In this document: piece after piece, positions 36,976-47,898 of the stretch
Numbering within the stretch: the stretch's first letter is position 1
How the letters are laid out: each line of letters starts with the position of its first letter
NCBI RefSeq assembly: GCF_019565455.1
Contig: NZ_CP067377.1
Coordinates: 1,606,001 to 1,670,000, forward strand
Length of the DNA stretch: 64,000 bases
Direction of reading: 5' to 3'
Origin: Flavobacterium oreochromis
GTDB taxonomy: Bacteria; Bacteroidota; Bacteroidia; Flavobacteriales; Flavobacteriaceae
Position numbers and translations under genes: made by a program
Notes under the pieces: generated by a model
Databases searched by the model: none
What the model saw: only the letters and a program-made list of their open reading frames with translations
Told to the model about the DNA's origin: nothing

Positions 36976-39033
36976 ATGAAGAAAGAATTGTTTCCTATTG
37001 TGTTATTAGTCTTTAGTAGCTTATTTTTAAATGCACAGACTACAAATAAAGAAAAAATAGCATTAGATTTTATTTATGGTAAATCCCATAATAATGAAAG
37101 AAGAACAAAAGATGAATTTAAATTAAGAAATGTAAGAAAAGGAAAATCAGGAGAAACATTACGATTTCAGCAAGAATTAAAAGGAATTCCAATATTTGGG
37201 GCTGAATATATTGTAAATTTTAATCACGATGAAAAAATAGCTTTTTCATCTAACAGTTATAATTCTGATGTAGAGAACATTGAAACCACCCCTTCTTTAA
37301 ATACAGAAGCAGCATTAAAAAGAGCTAAAGAAAGCTTAGATGCTAAAGGGAATTTAGTATTTCAAGAGTCAAAACTTTTTGTTTATAACCTTGAAAAACC
37401 TACTAGATTAGCTTATAAAATTAACTTACAATATGATGATAAACCCGGAGATTGGGAAATATTTGTTAATGCTCAAACAGGTGAAATCATAAGTTTAAAA
37501 AATGTTGCAGTTTACCACCATAGAGAAGATAAAAAAAGCAATAAAAAAATAAATGATTCTAAAATACCATATGCTTTTAGAAACGGATCGGCTATGGTGT
37601 TTAATCCTGATCCACTCTCAGTTACTAAAAGTACTTATGGTGTAGGAGATTATATAGATAATGGTGATAATACGAATGAAAGTTTAGATAATGCTAGGGT
37701 GAATGTTATTTTGCCAGAAATAACGTTTGACTCTAGGGCAAAATTATATAGATTAAAAAGTTCATATTGTGATATAGGTGATTTTGAATCGCCTAAAGAA
37801 GGATTTTTGAGCAAAGATCTGAAGTGTTTGATTTTACACGAGATAAGCGAGGTTTTGAAGCAACTAATGCTTTTTATCATATAGATAATAGTTTGAGATA
37901 TATACACAAAACTTTAGGAATTACCTGTCTTCCCCAAAAAAACGATGGATTAGTCATATTTGATCCTCATGGACAAAATTCTGAATATATAGCCTCTTCA
38001 GATAGGATATCACTTGGTGTAGGTGAAATTGATGGAGGAGAAGATGCAGATGTAATTTTACATGAGTTAGGGCATGGAATACATGATTGGATGACTGGAG
38101 ATCGTAGTTCATTTGTTCAAGGTCTTGGTGAAGGATGTGGAGATTATTGGGCTCAATCATATAGTAGAAGTTTAAATCAATGGTTGCCAACTGATAAAGA
38201 ATATGATGTTTTGTTTAATTGGCAAGGTAATGGTGAATCATGGGAAGGACAAAAAGAACTACAAATTATAAAGAAAAATATCCTCAAGGATTAAAAGGCT
38301 CTATACATACTGATGGTCAAATTTGGGCTACATCTTTAATGAAAATTTATGATGTAATTGGTAGAAAAAAACAGATACAGCTTTTTTAGAAGGATTAGCT
38401 CTAACTAATTCTACGACAAGCCAAGCGCAAGCAGCTAGAGCCTTCCGTCAAGCAGCTATTAATATGAATTACCCTTGTTCTGATATTGATACCATAACAA
38501 GAATATTCAATGATACAGGTTACGGATTAGACGCAGTACCCTTTATATTAAATCTTCCTGCGAATAAAGTAGAACAAACAGGAGCAGGAAATATGTTCCC
38601 TTTACCTGATTATAGATTACAATGTAATGCTATAGTTGCAACTTGTGATGCTGTTTTAACTCAAAATCCTTTGCCAAATACAAATTTAGCTCCAGGAGAA
38701 CATCTAATTACCATCACTGCAACTTCTCCTTCAAATAGAATGGCACCGGTAAGTAAAACATTTAATTTAACTGTTCAAAGCAATTTATCTAATGATCAAT
38801 TTGTAAAGCTTGATTTTAGTATTTCACCTAATCCAGCAACTAATACTATTACACTTAGAGGAGAAGAGCTGATCGCTAAAAAAATGGAAATATTTAATTT
38901 ATTAGGCCAAAAAATTATGGAAAAAGAAATGATGTCAAATGAAAATACACTTGATGTATCATCGTTACATAATGGTATCTATTTTGTTAAATTTCAAGGT
39001 TCAACTAAAGCTAAAAAATTTATAAAAAAGTAG
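36976..39033 (+). CDS. T9SS-secreted thermolysin-like metallopeptidase with FTP propeptide (three frameshifts)
   Basis: Secreted zinc protease. A signal peptide (FPIVLLVFSSLFLNAQ), an FTP/PepSY-like inhibitory prodomain (SGETLRFQQELKGIPIFGAEYIVNF, GDWEIFVNAQTGEIISLKN), then the gluzincin site HELGH with GEGCGDYWA providing the third ligand, as in M4/M36 enzymes. The C terminus (FSISPNPATNTITLRGEELIAKKMEIFNLLG) is a T9SS tail. One base must be added near 37816-37820, at 38251-38255 and at 38365-38371 to read through, giving about 685 residues. Peptide scavenging or virulence-type proteolysis is inferred. Confidence 0.8.
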
Positions 39034-39138
39034 TTTAATCAGAATAAGAGCCTAGATAAAACAATGAACCTATCGTTACCGCTTTAACTTCTTTTTAATT
39101 ATATAAAATGTACTAACAGAAAGTTTTATTAAAAATAT

Positions 39139-40224
39139 ATGACAAAACAACAAATAATAGATTCATTTGATCCATCACAACCAGGTCTTGCAGATGCTAC
39201 CATTTTTGGATTACCTTTTTCAGCAGAAGATTCAGAAATAATAGTAGTACCTGTTCCGTGGGAAGTAACAGTAAGTTATGGAGCGGGGGCTTCTGAGGGA
39301 CCAGATGCTGTTATGGATGCTTCTTTTCAAGTAGATTTAAATCATCAGGATTTTCCTGAACTTTGGAAATTAGGCATTTATATGGATGATGCTCCTAAAC
39401 ATTGGAAATCTAATTCAGATAAATATAAGTCATTAGCACAACCCATAATAGAAGCCTTAGAAGCAGGTGAAGATGTCGAAACATTTCCAGTTTTGCAATC
39501 TGATTTAGACAAAATAAATAAAGCTTGTCGAGAATTACACACAGAAGTAAAAGAAAAAATACTTTCTTGGATGGCAAAAGGGAAGAAAGTAGTACTTATA
39601 GGAGGAGATCATTCAACACCATTAGGATATTATGAAGCTCTTGCGTCTAAGTATCAAGATTATGGAATTTTACATTTAGATGCCCATATGGATTTACGTA
39701 TTGCTTATGAAGGATTTACGTATTCACACGCATCAATTATGTATAATGCGTTACAAATTCCACAGATTTCTAAAATTGTACAAGTAGGAATTCGTGATTT
39801 TTGTGAGCAAGAAGTAGAAGTTGTTCAAAACTCAAACGGAAGAGTAGTAGTTCATACTGATGCTGACTTAAAAGCAGAATCATTTGAAGGTGTTACTTGG
39901 GCTGAACAATGTAATGCTATTGTTGATGCTTTACCTGAAAAAGTTTGTATTTCATTTGATATTGATGGAATGTATCCATGGTATTGTCCTAATACAGGTA
40001 CACCAGTTCCAGGAGGTTTTTCTTTTGAACAAGCAACTTATTTATTTAATAAATTAGCAGAAAGTGGAAAAGAAATTATAGGTTTTGACTTAGTAGAAGT
40101 AGCACCAGGTGAAGATGATTGGGATGGAAATGTAGGAGCTCGTATGTTATTTCATATGTGTGGTGTACTAGCTAAAAATAATGGAATGAATACAGGTAAT
40201 CGTATTGTTTTTCCTAGAAAATAA
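39139..40224 (+). CDS. arginase/agmatinase-family ureohydrolase
   Basis: Binuclear-manganese hydrolase of the ureohydrolase fold. Metal ligands are His158 (GGDHST), Asp181/His183/Asp185 (HLDAHMDLR) and Asp274/Asp276 (SFDIDGMYPWYCPNTGTPVPGG). The 361 residues are longer than classical agmatinase because of an N-terminal extension, typical of the Flavobacterial clade. The exact substrate (arginine, agmatine or another guanidino compound) cannot be set from sequence. It lies between kynU and kmo, but no biochemical link is obvious. Confidence 0.85.
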   Translation: MTKQQIIDSFDPSQPGLADATIFGLPFSAEDSEIIVVPVPWEVTVSYGAGASEGPDAVMDASFQVDLNHQDFPELWKLGIYMDDAPKHWKSNSDKYKSLAQPIIEALEAGEDVETFPVLQSDLDKINKACRELHTEVKEKILSWMAKGKKVVLIGGDHSTPLGYYEALASKYQDYGILHLDAHMDLRIAYEGFTYSHASIMYNALQIPQISKIVQVGIRDFCEQEVEVVQNSNGRVVVHTDADLKAESFEGVTWAEQCNAIVDALPEKVCISFDIDGMYPWYCPNTGTPVPGGFSFEQATYLFNKLAESGKEIIGFDLVEVAPGEDDWDGNVGARMLFHMCGVLAKNNGMNTGNRIVFPRK

Positions 40225-40245
40225 TAAAAAAATCAATTTTCAAAC

Positions 40246-40275
40246 AAGACGAGCAATTTTGCTCGTCTTTTTTTA
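40246..40275 (+). terminator. intrinsic terminator after the ureohydrolase
   Basis: Perfect 11-bp stem AAGACGAGCAA / TTGCTCGTCTT with a 2-nt apparent loop, then a T7 run. Confidence 0.92.
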
Positions 40276-40385
40276 TCTTTGATAAAATCATTACATATAA
40301 GATCAACTTCCAAATCGTTTCAAATAGATAAAGACTAATGATTTAGAAGTAATCAAGTTAGTAAAGCTTTAAAAAACTCACACAG

Positions 40386-42770
40386 ATGAAATTAGTCAAA
40401 AAAATACTGATCGGCTTATTAGGATTAATATTACTACTAAGTATATCAATTTATGCATATTTGTATACCACAAAACCAAAATACGAAGGAGAGTTAACTA
40501 TAAAAAATATTAGTAAAGAGACAGAAGTTTTTTTTGATGAATATGGAATACCCCATATTTATGCAACTAATGAAAAAGATGCACTAACTGTCTTAGGTTA
40601 TGTACATGCACAAGAACGTTTGTGGCAAATGGAATTGTTAAGAAGAATAGCACCTGGTAAGTTATCAGAATTATTTGGCTCAAAAGCCTTAGATAATGAT
40701 AAGTTATTTCTAGCATTAGGGATTGATCAAAATTCAAAAAAAGCTATTGCTAAATTAGATACTACAAGCAGACCATATAAAATGGCAGTTGCTTATTTAG
40801 ATGGAGTTAACCAATATCTAGAAAAAGGAGCTACGCCTATAGAATTTACCTTATTAGGAATAGAAAAAAAACCTTTTACACTTCGAGATGTGTATAATAC
40901 AATGGGATATATGGCTTTTAGCTTTGCTTGTGCACAGCGAACAGATCCTTTGATGACCGATTTAAGAAATAAGTTAGGACCTAATTATATGAAAGAATTA
41001 GGAGTAGATCTATCCTACAATTTAACTAAAATTAAAACAAATAATAATCAAGCAATAGATACCTATATTCAAGCATCTAAAGCAGTAGCTGATTTAATAG
41101 ATAATTCTCCTTTTCCTCCTTTTATAGGTAGTAATTCGTGGATAGTAGGACCTAAAAAATCAAAATCAGGAAAAGTACTCTTTGCTAACGATCCACATAT
41201 TAGTTATTCACAACCAGGAACATGGTATGAAGCACATATGTATTCTCCTGAACATGAAATTTATGGTTATTTCCTCGCCGGAGTACCATTTCCACTACTA
41301 GGACATAATCGTAAATATGCTTATGGATTAACCATGTTTGAAAATGATGATGCTGATTTTTATCAAGAAAAACTCAATCCTAAAAATCCAAAACAATATA
41401 AAACACCTAACGGATATAAAGAATTTAAAAATCGACAAGAAAAAATAAAAATAAAAGATACGACTACTGTTGTTCTAAACTTAAAAGAAACGCATCATGG
41501 TGTTGTATTAAATGGGATTTTAAAAGATTTTAACCCATCAGACCCTATTTCCTTTTATTGGGTTTATACGCAAAGCGAGAATAAAATTTTAGATGCTGTT
41601 TATGCTTTAAGTCATGCTAAAAATTTAGATGATTTTCGTAAAGGAATATCCTATATTGCAGCTCCAGGCTTAAATATTATGTATGGCGATGCAGAAAATA
41701 ATTTTGCTTGGCAAACATCAGGTAAACTATATAAATTTAAAAAAGGAGTTAACCCAAATTATATTTTAGATGCAAATAACGGTGTTGATGATCAATTAGA
41801 ATTTTTAAATTTTGATAAAAATCCAAGAGCGATTAATCCGTCTTGGAATTATGTTTATTCAGCTAATAATATGACAAATCAAATTGATGGATATTCCTAT
41901 CCAGGCTACTATCTACCAGAAGATCGAGCGAAAAGAATTGTTAGTCTTTTAGAATCTAAAACAAAATGGTCTAAAGAAGATTTTTCTAAAATGCTAAATG
42001 ATCATACCTCAGTAGTTAGTGCTACGGTTGCACATAATTTTGCCCAATGGATAGATAAAAATCAGCTTGACCCAATACAAAAAGAAGCACTACTTATCTT
42101 GCAAAATTGGAAAGGGACTAATAACGTTTCAGATATAGCACCTACTATTTATAACAAATGGATTTATTTTTATTTAAAAAATACTTATCAAGATGAGATG
42201 GGTGAATTAGGATTTAAACAATTTATAAAAACTCATGTAGCAAAACAATGTATAGATAATCAAAGCCGTTTAGAACAATCTATCTGGTGGGATGACATTA
42301 CAACACCTCATAAAAAAGAGTCAAGAAAAGATATACTAACAAAATCATTTAAAAATGCCTTAGATAATTTAGTCAGTCAATTAGGAAGAACAATAACTGA
42401 TTGGCAATGGGGTAAGGTGCATAAAGTAGAATATAAACATCCTATAGGAAGTCTTGCTTTATTCCGTCCATTCTTTAATATAGGTGTTTTTCAAGCGCCA
42501 GGAAGTAACGAAGTAATTAATAATGTAATGTTTTATTATACGGATCAAGATCATTATGAAATCTCAGCAGGTCCTTCTACTAGACGAGTTATAGATTTTG
42601 CAGATATAGAAAATTCCCTAAGTATTTTACCAACAGGACAATCAGGGAATCCTATGAGTAAACATTATAATGATCAAGCCCAAATGTATATTGATGGGAA
42701 ATTTAGAAAAATGTTACTCAATAAAAAAGAGATAGAATCTAAATCAACTAAGTTAATATTCAAAAAATAA
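40386..42770 (+). CDS. penicillin acylase family protein
   Basis: Ntn-hydrolase made as a proenzyme and self-cleaved; related enzymes hydrolyse beta-lactam side chains or acyl-homoserine lactones. An N-terminal membrane/signal helix (IGLLGLILLLSISIYAYLY) precedes the alpha part with VFFDEYGIPHIYATNEKDALTVLGYVHAQERLWQMELLRR. The new N-terminal serine after cleavage is Ser249 in IGSNSWIVG. VPFPLLGHNRKYAYGLTM and FQAPGSNEVINN follow in the beta part. The 794 residues are complete. Substrate unknown; quorum quenching is possible but unproven. Confidence 0.92.
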   Translation: MKLVKKILIGLLGLILLLSISIYAYLYTTKPKYEGELTIKNISKETEVFFDEYGIPHIYATNEKDALTVLGYVHAQERLWQMELLRRIAPGKLSELFGSKALDNDKLFLALGIDQNSKKAIAKLDTTSRPYKMAVAYLDGVNQYLEKGATPIEFTLLGIEKKPFTLRDVYNTMGYMAFSFACAQRTDPLMTDLRNKLGPNYMKELGVDLSYNLTKIKTNNNQAIDTYIQASKAVADLIDNSPFPPFIGSNSWIVGPKKSKSGKVLFANDPHISYSQPGTWYEAHMYSPEHEIYGYFLAGVPFPLLGHNRKYAYGLTMFENDDADFYQEKLNPKNPKQYKTPNGYKEFKNRQEKIKIKDTTTVVLNLKETHHGVVLNGILKDFNPSDPISFYWVYTQSENKILDAVYALSHAKNLDDFRKGISYIAAPGLNIMYGDAENNFAWQTSGKLYKFKKGVNPNYILDANNGVDDQLEFLNFDKNPRAINPSWNYVYSANNMTNQIDGYSYPGYYLPEDRAKRIVSLLESKTKWSKEDFSKMLNDHTSVVSATVAHNFAQWIDKNQLDPIQKEALLILQNWKGTNNVSDIAPTIYNKWIYFYLKNTYQDEMGELGFKQFIKTHVAKQCIDNQSRLEQSIWWDDITTPHKKESRKDILTKSFKNALDNLVSQLGRTITDWQWGKVHKVEYKHPIGSLALFRPFFNIGVFQAPGSNEVINNVMFYYTDQDHYEISAGPSTRRVIDFADIENSLSILPTGQSGNPMSKHYNDQAQMYIDGKFRKMLLNKKEIESKSTKLIFKK

Positions 42771-42809
42771 TAAGATGAAAAACATTCATGTTTTTCTGTT
42801 CGAATACTA

Positions 42810-42817
42810 TAAATTTG
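42810..42817 (+). promoter_or_regulatory. kmo promoter -7 box
   Basis: TAAATTTG, exact consensus, 23 bp before the kmo ATG. Confidence 0.55.
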
Positions 42818-42840
42818 CAAATTCTTTTATAAAAAAATAA

Positions 42841-44196
42841 ATGCAGACTCCTCAAAAAATTGCTATAATTGGTTCTGGTTTAGTAGGAACTTTATTAGCA
42901 ATCTATTTAAAAAGAAACGGGCATACGGTACATGTTTTTGACCGAAGTCCTGATATGCGTACTGTTGAATTTTCAGGACGTTCTATCAATTTAGTAATGT
43001 CAGATAGAGGATGGAAAGCTCTAGAAGAAGTTGGTCTAAATCACGCTATAAGAAATATAGGCATTCCAGTAGATAAAAGAGCTATTCATATGCAAGACGG
43101 AAAACTCAATTATCAATATTATGGTAAAGATGGAGAAGCAATTTTTTCACTTTCTAGATCAGTATTAAATAGAAAAATGATTGATCTAGCAGAAGAAGCT
43201 GGGGTAGAGTTTAAATTTGAACATAAGATTTGGGATGTAAATTTAATAGATGCCACCTTATATATAGGAGAAGACGAGAGAACAACATGGCAGGAATTAA
43301 AATATGATAAGGTGTTTGGGGCAGATGGAGCCTTTTCTCGTATTCGTCATAGGATGCAACGCCAGAGTATGTTTGACTATTCTCAAGAATTTATGAAAAT
43401 TGGATACAAAGAATTACATATACCAGCTAATCCAGACGGGACCCATAAGATAGATAAAAATTCCTTGCACATATGGCCTAGAGGGCAATTTATGTTAATG
43501 GCATTAGCTAATTTAGATGGAAGCTTTACCTGTACTTTATTTATGCCTTTTGAAGGAATAAATTCTTTTGATTCTTTAAAAGAAGAAAAACAATTAATTG
43601 ATTTTTTTGCAGAATATTTCCCTGATACCAAAGATGTGATTCCTGATTTAGTTCAAGATTTCTTCAAAAATCCCACTAGTTATTTAGTAATGATGAAATG
43701 TTTTCCTTGGACTCATACAGATAAAGTAGCATTAGTCGGCGATTCAGCACATGCAATTGTTCCTTTTTATGGACAAGGAATGAATGCTGGTTTTGAAGAT
43801 ATTACAGTTTTAGCAGAAAAAATGGAATTATATGGTGATGATTGGGAAACAATTTTTAAAGAATATGAAAAATCACGTAAGCCTAATGCAGATGCCATAG
43901 CAGAACTTTCTAGACGAAATTTTGTAGAAATGAGTACGAAAACAGCTGATGAAAAATTCTTACTCCAAAAGAAAATTGAAAAATGGTTTTCAGATAAACA
44001 TCCTGAAAAATGGATGCCTCTATACAGTCGTGTAACATTCAGTACGCAACCTTACTCAGAAGCATTAGCAATAGGAGATTTTCAAAATGCTATCATGGAG
44101 GAGATTATGGAAATGCCAGATATTGATAGTCGTTGGAATTCGTTAGAGGTAGAACAAAAAATTATAGCCTTACTTGATAACGCTAAAATATATTAG
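42841..44196 (+). CDS. kmo: kynurenine 3-monooxygenase
   Basis: FAD/NADPH hydroxylase converting kynurenine to 3-hydroxykynurenine. The FAD-binding IIGSGLVGTLLAIYLKRNGHTVHVFDR (about 8-34), the mid-protein GADGAFSRIRH and GDSAHAIVPFYGQGMNAGFEDI (about 300-321) are the three flavin motifs of the class. RSINLVMSDRGWKAL and HIWPRGQFMLMALAN are KMO-type. The 451 residues are complete. With kynU it supplies 3-hydroxyanthranilate, a precursor for de novo NAD; the dioxygenase acting next is not in the window. Confidence 0.94.
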   Translation: MQTPQKIAIIGSGLVGTLLAIYLKRNGHTVHVFDRSPDMRTVEFSGRSINLVMSDRGWKALEEVGLNHAIRNIGIPVDKRAIHMQDGKLNYQYYGKDGEAIFSLSRSVLNRKMIDLAEEAGVEFKFEHKIWDVNLIDATLYIGEDERTTWQELKYDKVFGADGAFSRIRHRMQRQSMFDYSQEFMKIGYKELHIPANPDGTHKIDKNSLHIWPRGQFMLMALANLDGSFTCTLFMPFEGINSFDSLKEEKQLIDFFAEYFPDTKDVIPDLVQDFFKNPTSYLVMMKCFPWTHTDKVALVGDSAHAIVPFYGQGMNAGFEDITVLAEKMELYGDDWETIFKEYEKSRKPNADAIAELSRRNFVEMSTKTADEKFLLQKKIEKWFSDKHPEKWMPLYSRVTFSTQPYSEALAIGDFQNAIMEEIMEMPDIDSRWNSLEVEQKIIALLDNAKIY

Positions 44197-44324
44197 TTAA
44201 TGAAGGTATTTGAAAAGTAAAAAACAATATTTGTCAATTCTATACTAGAGAAAGCTCTATAAATAATACTATATGATTTTCTCTTCAACCCAAATGAAAC
44301 AAAATTGTAAAAATTTAGATACCT

Positions 44325-44696
44325 TTATTTTTCTTCTCGATGTACATTATCCATTGAAAAAGAAGGTTTGCAAATAGCAATGTATTCACAAGATTCTTCA
44401 AAAGGATTAGAATATTGTACACGAGTATTCTTTTTAATCCTAATAGATTGTCCAGCTTCTAGTATAATCAATTCATTTTCAATGATAAATTGTTTTTTGC
44501 CCGAAATAATATAAGTATATTCATCAAATTCAGGAGTTTGAAAAGGTTCGCTCCAGCCGGGTGGTGCGATCATGTGAGTAATAGAAATTTCGGAATTGTT
44601 AGTAGCGATTCTGCCATGATGTTCCTCTATTAATTTTCCATCCGTTGTAGAAATTATAAAAGGAGATTTTTGTATAAAATAATTCTTCTCTTTCAT
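44325..44696 (-). CDS. cupin-domain protein
   Basis: 123-residue single-domain cupin. HMIAPPGWSEPFQTPEFDEYTYIISGKKQFII supplies the first cupin motif and EAGQSIRIKKNTRVQYSNPFEESCEYIAI the second. The first motif lacks the usual HxH pair, so metal binding is uncertain. It lies 6 bp downstream of the DUF486 gene on the same strand. Despite nearby kyn genes it does not resemble 3-hydroxyanthranilate dioxygenase. The function is unknown. Confidence 0.75.
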   Translation of the reverse strand: MKEKNYFIQKSPFIISTTDGKLIEEHHGRIATNNSEISITHMIAPPGWSEPFQTPEFDEYTYIISGKKQFIIENELIILEAGQSIRIKKNTRVQYSNPFEESCEYIAICKPSFSMDNVHREEK

Positions 44697-44702
44697 CTTT
44701 TT

Positions 44703-45071
44703 TTATTTTTTAAAAACAAAATAAATCGCTAAAACTAAAAAACACATTCCAATTAAATGATTCAGTCTCAAACTTTCATTTTTAAAAAATAAAAGAGAAA
44801 AAACAACAAAAATAATTAATGTTATCACTTCCTGAATTATTTTTAATTGAAGTAAACTAAAAGGACCACCATTGCCCTGAAAACCAATTCGGTTAGCAGG
44901 AACTTGAAAAAAATATTCAAATAAAGCCATTCCCCAACTTATAAAAACAATGCTGATTAAACCAGCATTTTCAAACCATTTTAATTCTTTAAACTTTAAA
45001 TGTCCATACCAAGCTAATGTCATAAAGACATTAGATAATATTAATAATCCTATTGTGATGTATCCTTTCAT
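44703..45071 (-). CDS. DMT family membrane protein (DUF486)
   Basis: 122-residue integral membrane protein with four predicted helices (ITIGLLILSNVFMTLAWYGHL, AGLISIVFISWGMALFEYFF, IIQEVITLIIFVVFSLLFF, LIGMCFLVLAIYFVF). The central VPANRIGFQGNGGPFSLLQLKIIQE is the diagnostic DUF486/COG3169 motif. It is a half-size relative of drug/metabolite transporters and probably works as a dimer. The substrate is unknown. Confidence 0.88.
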   Translation of the reverse strand: MKGYITIGLLILSNVFMTLAWYGHLKFKELKWFENAGLISIVFISWGMALFEYFFQVPANRIGFQGNGGPFSLLQLKIIQEVITLIIFVVFSLLFFKNESLRLNHLIGMCFLVLAIYFVFKK

Positions 45072-45149
45072 ATATAACTAAGTAATTAGGATCTCAATTT
45101 TTAAATTTTTGTGCTTATTGCTGAAAATAAAAAAGAGATCCTAAAAATA

Positions 45150-46656
45150 TTATTTCTTCATAACTTTCATTAAAACATTAAATGCTCCACGAATAAAAGT
45201 AGCACTTGTAACGACTTTTAAGACTGATTTAGCAATTGTTTCTCCCATTGAACTTTCTTGGTTTTTTTTTACTAGTCTGATTGGTTGCATTGGCTTCATT
45301 TGAAATAGCTTCTAGTTTTTTAGTTAAAATTTCATAAGCACTTTCTCTGTCAACTGTTTCAGCATATTTTGAAACTAATTTTGAATTAGAGTTAATTTCT
45401 TTTATCTCTCTATCTGTTAGTATATCCATTCGGCTTTCAGGAGCACGTAACATACATGCTACCAAGGGAGTTGGGATCCCTTTTTCATTTAAAGCCGTTA
45501 TTAATGCTTCACCTATTCCTAATGAGGTTAGGATTTCATCTGTTTTGTAATATTCAGATTCGGGATAATTTTCAGCTGTTTGTTTTATAGCTTGGCGGTC
45601 ATTAGCAGTAAAAGCCCTAAGTGCATGTTGAATTTTTAATCCTAATTGTGCTAATACACCTTTGGGAATATCAGTAGGATTTTGTGTAATAAAATAAACA
45701 CCAATACCCTTGGAACGAATTAGTTTAATAATTGTTTCGATCTGATCTAGCAATGCTTTACTTGCTTCATTAAATATGAGATGTGCTTCATCTATAAAAA
45801 CAACTAGTTCAGGTTGTTCAAGATCTCCTTTTTCAGGCATATTATTGTAAATCTCAGCTAAAAGATTCATCATGAAGGTTGAAAAAAGTTTTGGTTTATC
45901 CTGAATATCATTTAAACGGATAATGTTAATATAACCATGTCCTTCTTCATTAACGCGCATTAAATCCTCAATCTCAAAAGATTTTTCACCAAAAAAAATA
46001 TCTGCTCCCTGTTGTTCTAATTCTATTATTTTGCGAAGGATAGTGCCTGTAGTAGCAGTAGATATTTTTCCATATTCTTTTGCTATTTCATCCTTTCCCT
46101 CTTCTGTGATAAAATTCATTGCCTTCTTTATGTCCTTTAAATCTAATAAAGGCATTTTATGATCATCACAGTACTTAAATATGACAGATACAACCCCTGC
46201 TTGAGTTTCATTTAAATCCAGAATTCGAGAAAATAAAACAGGACCAAACTCCGAAACAGTTGCTCGTAATCGGACACCTTCTTGGTTAGATAAAGTTAAT
46301 AATTCTACAGGAAAAGCTTTCGGCTCAAAAGGTATATCAATTTTTTCGTGTCGTTCTTTAATGAAATCTTTTAATTCCCCCTCTTTTGCAATTCCAGAAA
46401 AATCACCTTTTATATCCATCATTAAAACAGGAATTCCGTTTTGTGATAGTTGTTCTGATAATAATTGTATAGTTTTTGTCTTTCCAGTACCTGTAGCTCC
46501 TGCAATTAAACCATGTCTATTCAATGTTTTTAGGGGGATCTTAACAGGAATAGCATAAGCTTCCTTTTCAAAAATAGATCCTCCAAGAATAATATGATTC
46601 CCTTTACATTGGTAACCATTTGTGATATCTTCTTTAAAATTTTCCAAAATATTCAT
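45150..46656 (-). CDS. HerA-like helicase/ATPase, DUF853 family (C-terminal frameshift)
   Basis: Cytoplasmic hexameric-type ATPase related to HerA/FtsK translocases (COG0433, DUF853). Walker A GATGTGKTKT follows RHGLIA, and Walker B LVVFIDEAHLIF and YFITQNPTDIPKGVLAQLGLKIQHALRAF are diagnostic. The ATG at 46656 is preferred over a TTG eight codons earlier. An A9 run on the coding strand (45262-45270) shifts the frame near the end. Removing one base gives a tail NQESSMGETIAKSVLKVVTS to a stop at 45150, matching the family's usual C terminus. Its biological role is poorly defined. Confidence 0.85.
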
Positions 46657-46963
46657 AACAGACTTCTTAATAGACTGCAAGTTATTCTTTTTTGTTTCAA
46701 AAGGGAATATAAAGAGTCTATTTAAACCATTTTTTCTCTTTGTTTGGTGATAATTATGTCTTTTTTTTTGATTTTTTAATGAAAACTTTTATTTTTAGAA
46801 ATTCTTTAAAAAATGGATTATTTTCCTGATTATTATTAAAAAAATAGTTTTAAAAGACTTGTTTGGTGAGAAAATCTTATTTTTTTTTGATTTTGTTTGA
46901 TAGAATAAAAATTAATAAAACTCAGGAAAAGTAAAAAAAGTTTTTTTATATCAGCTAAAAAAT
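46657..46963. other. intergenic region without recognisable gene
   Basis: About 300 bp of very AT-rich DNA between the divergent HerA-like and exbB genes. Only long T and A runs stand out; I see no ORF or RNA gene. Confidence 0.5.
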
Positions 46964-46971
46964 TAAATTTG
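46964..46971 (+). promoter_or_regulatory. exbB operon promoter -7 box
   Basis: TAAATTTG, exact consensus, predicting a leader of about 60 nt before exbB. Confidence 0.5.
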
Positions 46972-47038
46972 CCAGCATTATTACTCAAAAATAATACGAG
47001 ATTTAATTAATCAATTAGAAAATTTAAATTTTAAAAAA

Positions 47039-47863
47039 ATGGCAAACAACGTTAATGTAAAAAAAGAAGAGAAGTCTAAAGGTGGTGCTTCATACTCAGG
47101 AATCATTATTCTTGCATGTATTGCAGTAGGTATTTTTGTGTGGAAATTCATAATGGGAGCTTCTGGAAACTTTGAAGGAGGTAATTCAGAAACAGGTCAC
47201 CCTCACAACTTTTTAGGAACAGTTTATAAAGGAGGATTTATCGTACCAGTATTATTAGGTATGTTATTAATGGTAGTTGTTTTCTCTTTTGAGCGTTTAA
47301 TGGTTATCTCTAAAGCTGCAGGTAAAGGTAATTTAGATGCTTTTATGAAAGCTGTACAAGCTAATGTTAACCAAGGAGACATTAACGGAGCCATTGAAGC
47401 TTGTGACAAACAACAAGGTTCAGTTGCTAATGCAATCAAAGCAGGTTTAGTAAAATACAATCAAGTAAAAGCTGAAGGTTTTACTTCAGAAGAAGCTACT
47501 GAAACAATTCATAAAGAAATTGAAGAAGTTACAGCTTTAGAAATGCCAATGTTAGAAAAGAACATGACAATTATATCTACTATGGTTGCTTTAGGTACTT
47601 TAGGCGGTTTATTAGGAACTGTATCTGGTATGATCAAGGCCTTCAGTGCATTAGCTACTTCAGGAACTCCTGACCAAGCAGCATTAGCAGTAGGTATCTC
47701 TGAGGCTCTTATTAATACAGCTACTGGTATCTCTACTTCTGCTTTAGCAATCGTAACTTATAACTATTTTACTTCTAAAATTGATACATTAACATATTCA
47801 ATTGATGAAGCTGCTAACACTATCGTTAACACTTACAGAAGATTTAAAGGTTCTTTAAAATAA
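47039..47863 (+). CDS. exbB: ExbB / MotA-TolQ-ExbB proton channel family protein
   Basis: Inner-membrane proton channel subunit energising TonB. An N-terminal helix (YSGIIILACIAVGIFVWKFIM), a second (FIVPVLLGMLLMVVVFSFERLMVI) and the conserved C-terminal pair (MTIISTMVALGTLGGLLGTVSGMIKAF and ALINTATGISTSALAIVTYNYF) are seen. The 274 residues are complete. It opens the run exbB-exbD-exbD-tonB and carries the highest GC at third positions of the run, suggesting strong expression. Confidence 0.94.
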   Translation: MANNVNVKKEEKSKGGASYSGIIILACIAVGIFVWKFIMGASGNFEGGNSETGHPHNFLGTVYKGGFIVPVLLGMLLMVVVFSFERLMVISKAAGKGNLDAFMKAVQANVNQGDINGAIEACDKQQGSVANAIKAGLVKYNQVKAEGFTSEEATETIHKEIEEVTALEMPMLEKNMTIISTMVALGTLGGLLGTVSGMIKAFSALATSGTPDQAALAVGISEALINTATGISTSALAIVTYNYFTSKIDTLTYSIDEAANTIVNTYRRFKGSLK

Positions 47864-47898
47864 TTTAAAGACATAATTTTTTAAAGAATAAAATAATT

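Noticed and set aside
44325..44696. 3-hydroxyanthranilate 3,4-dioxygenase near kmo
   Set aside because: It is a cupin, but too short, without the dioxygenase metal-ligand pattern and on the opposite strand.
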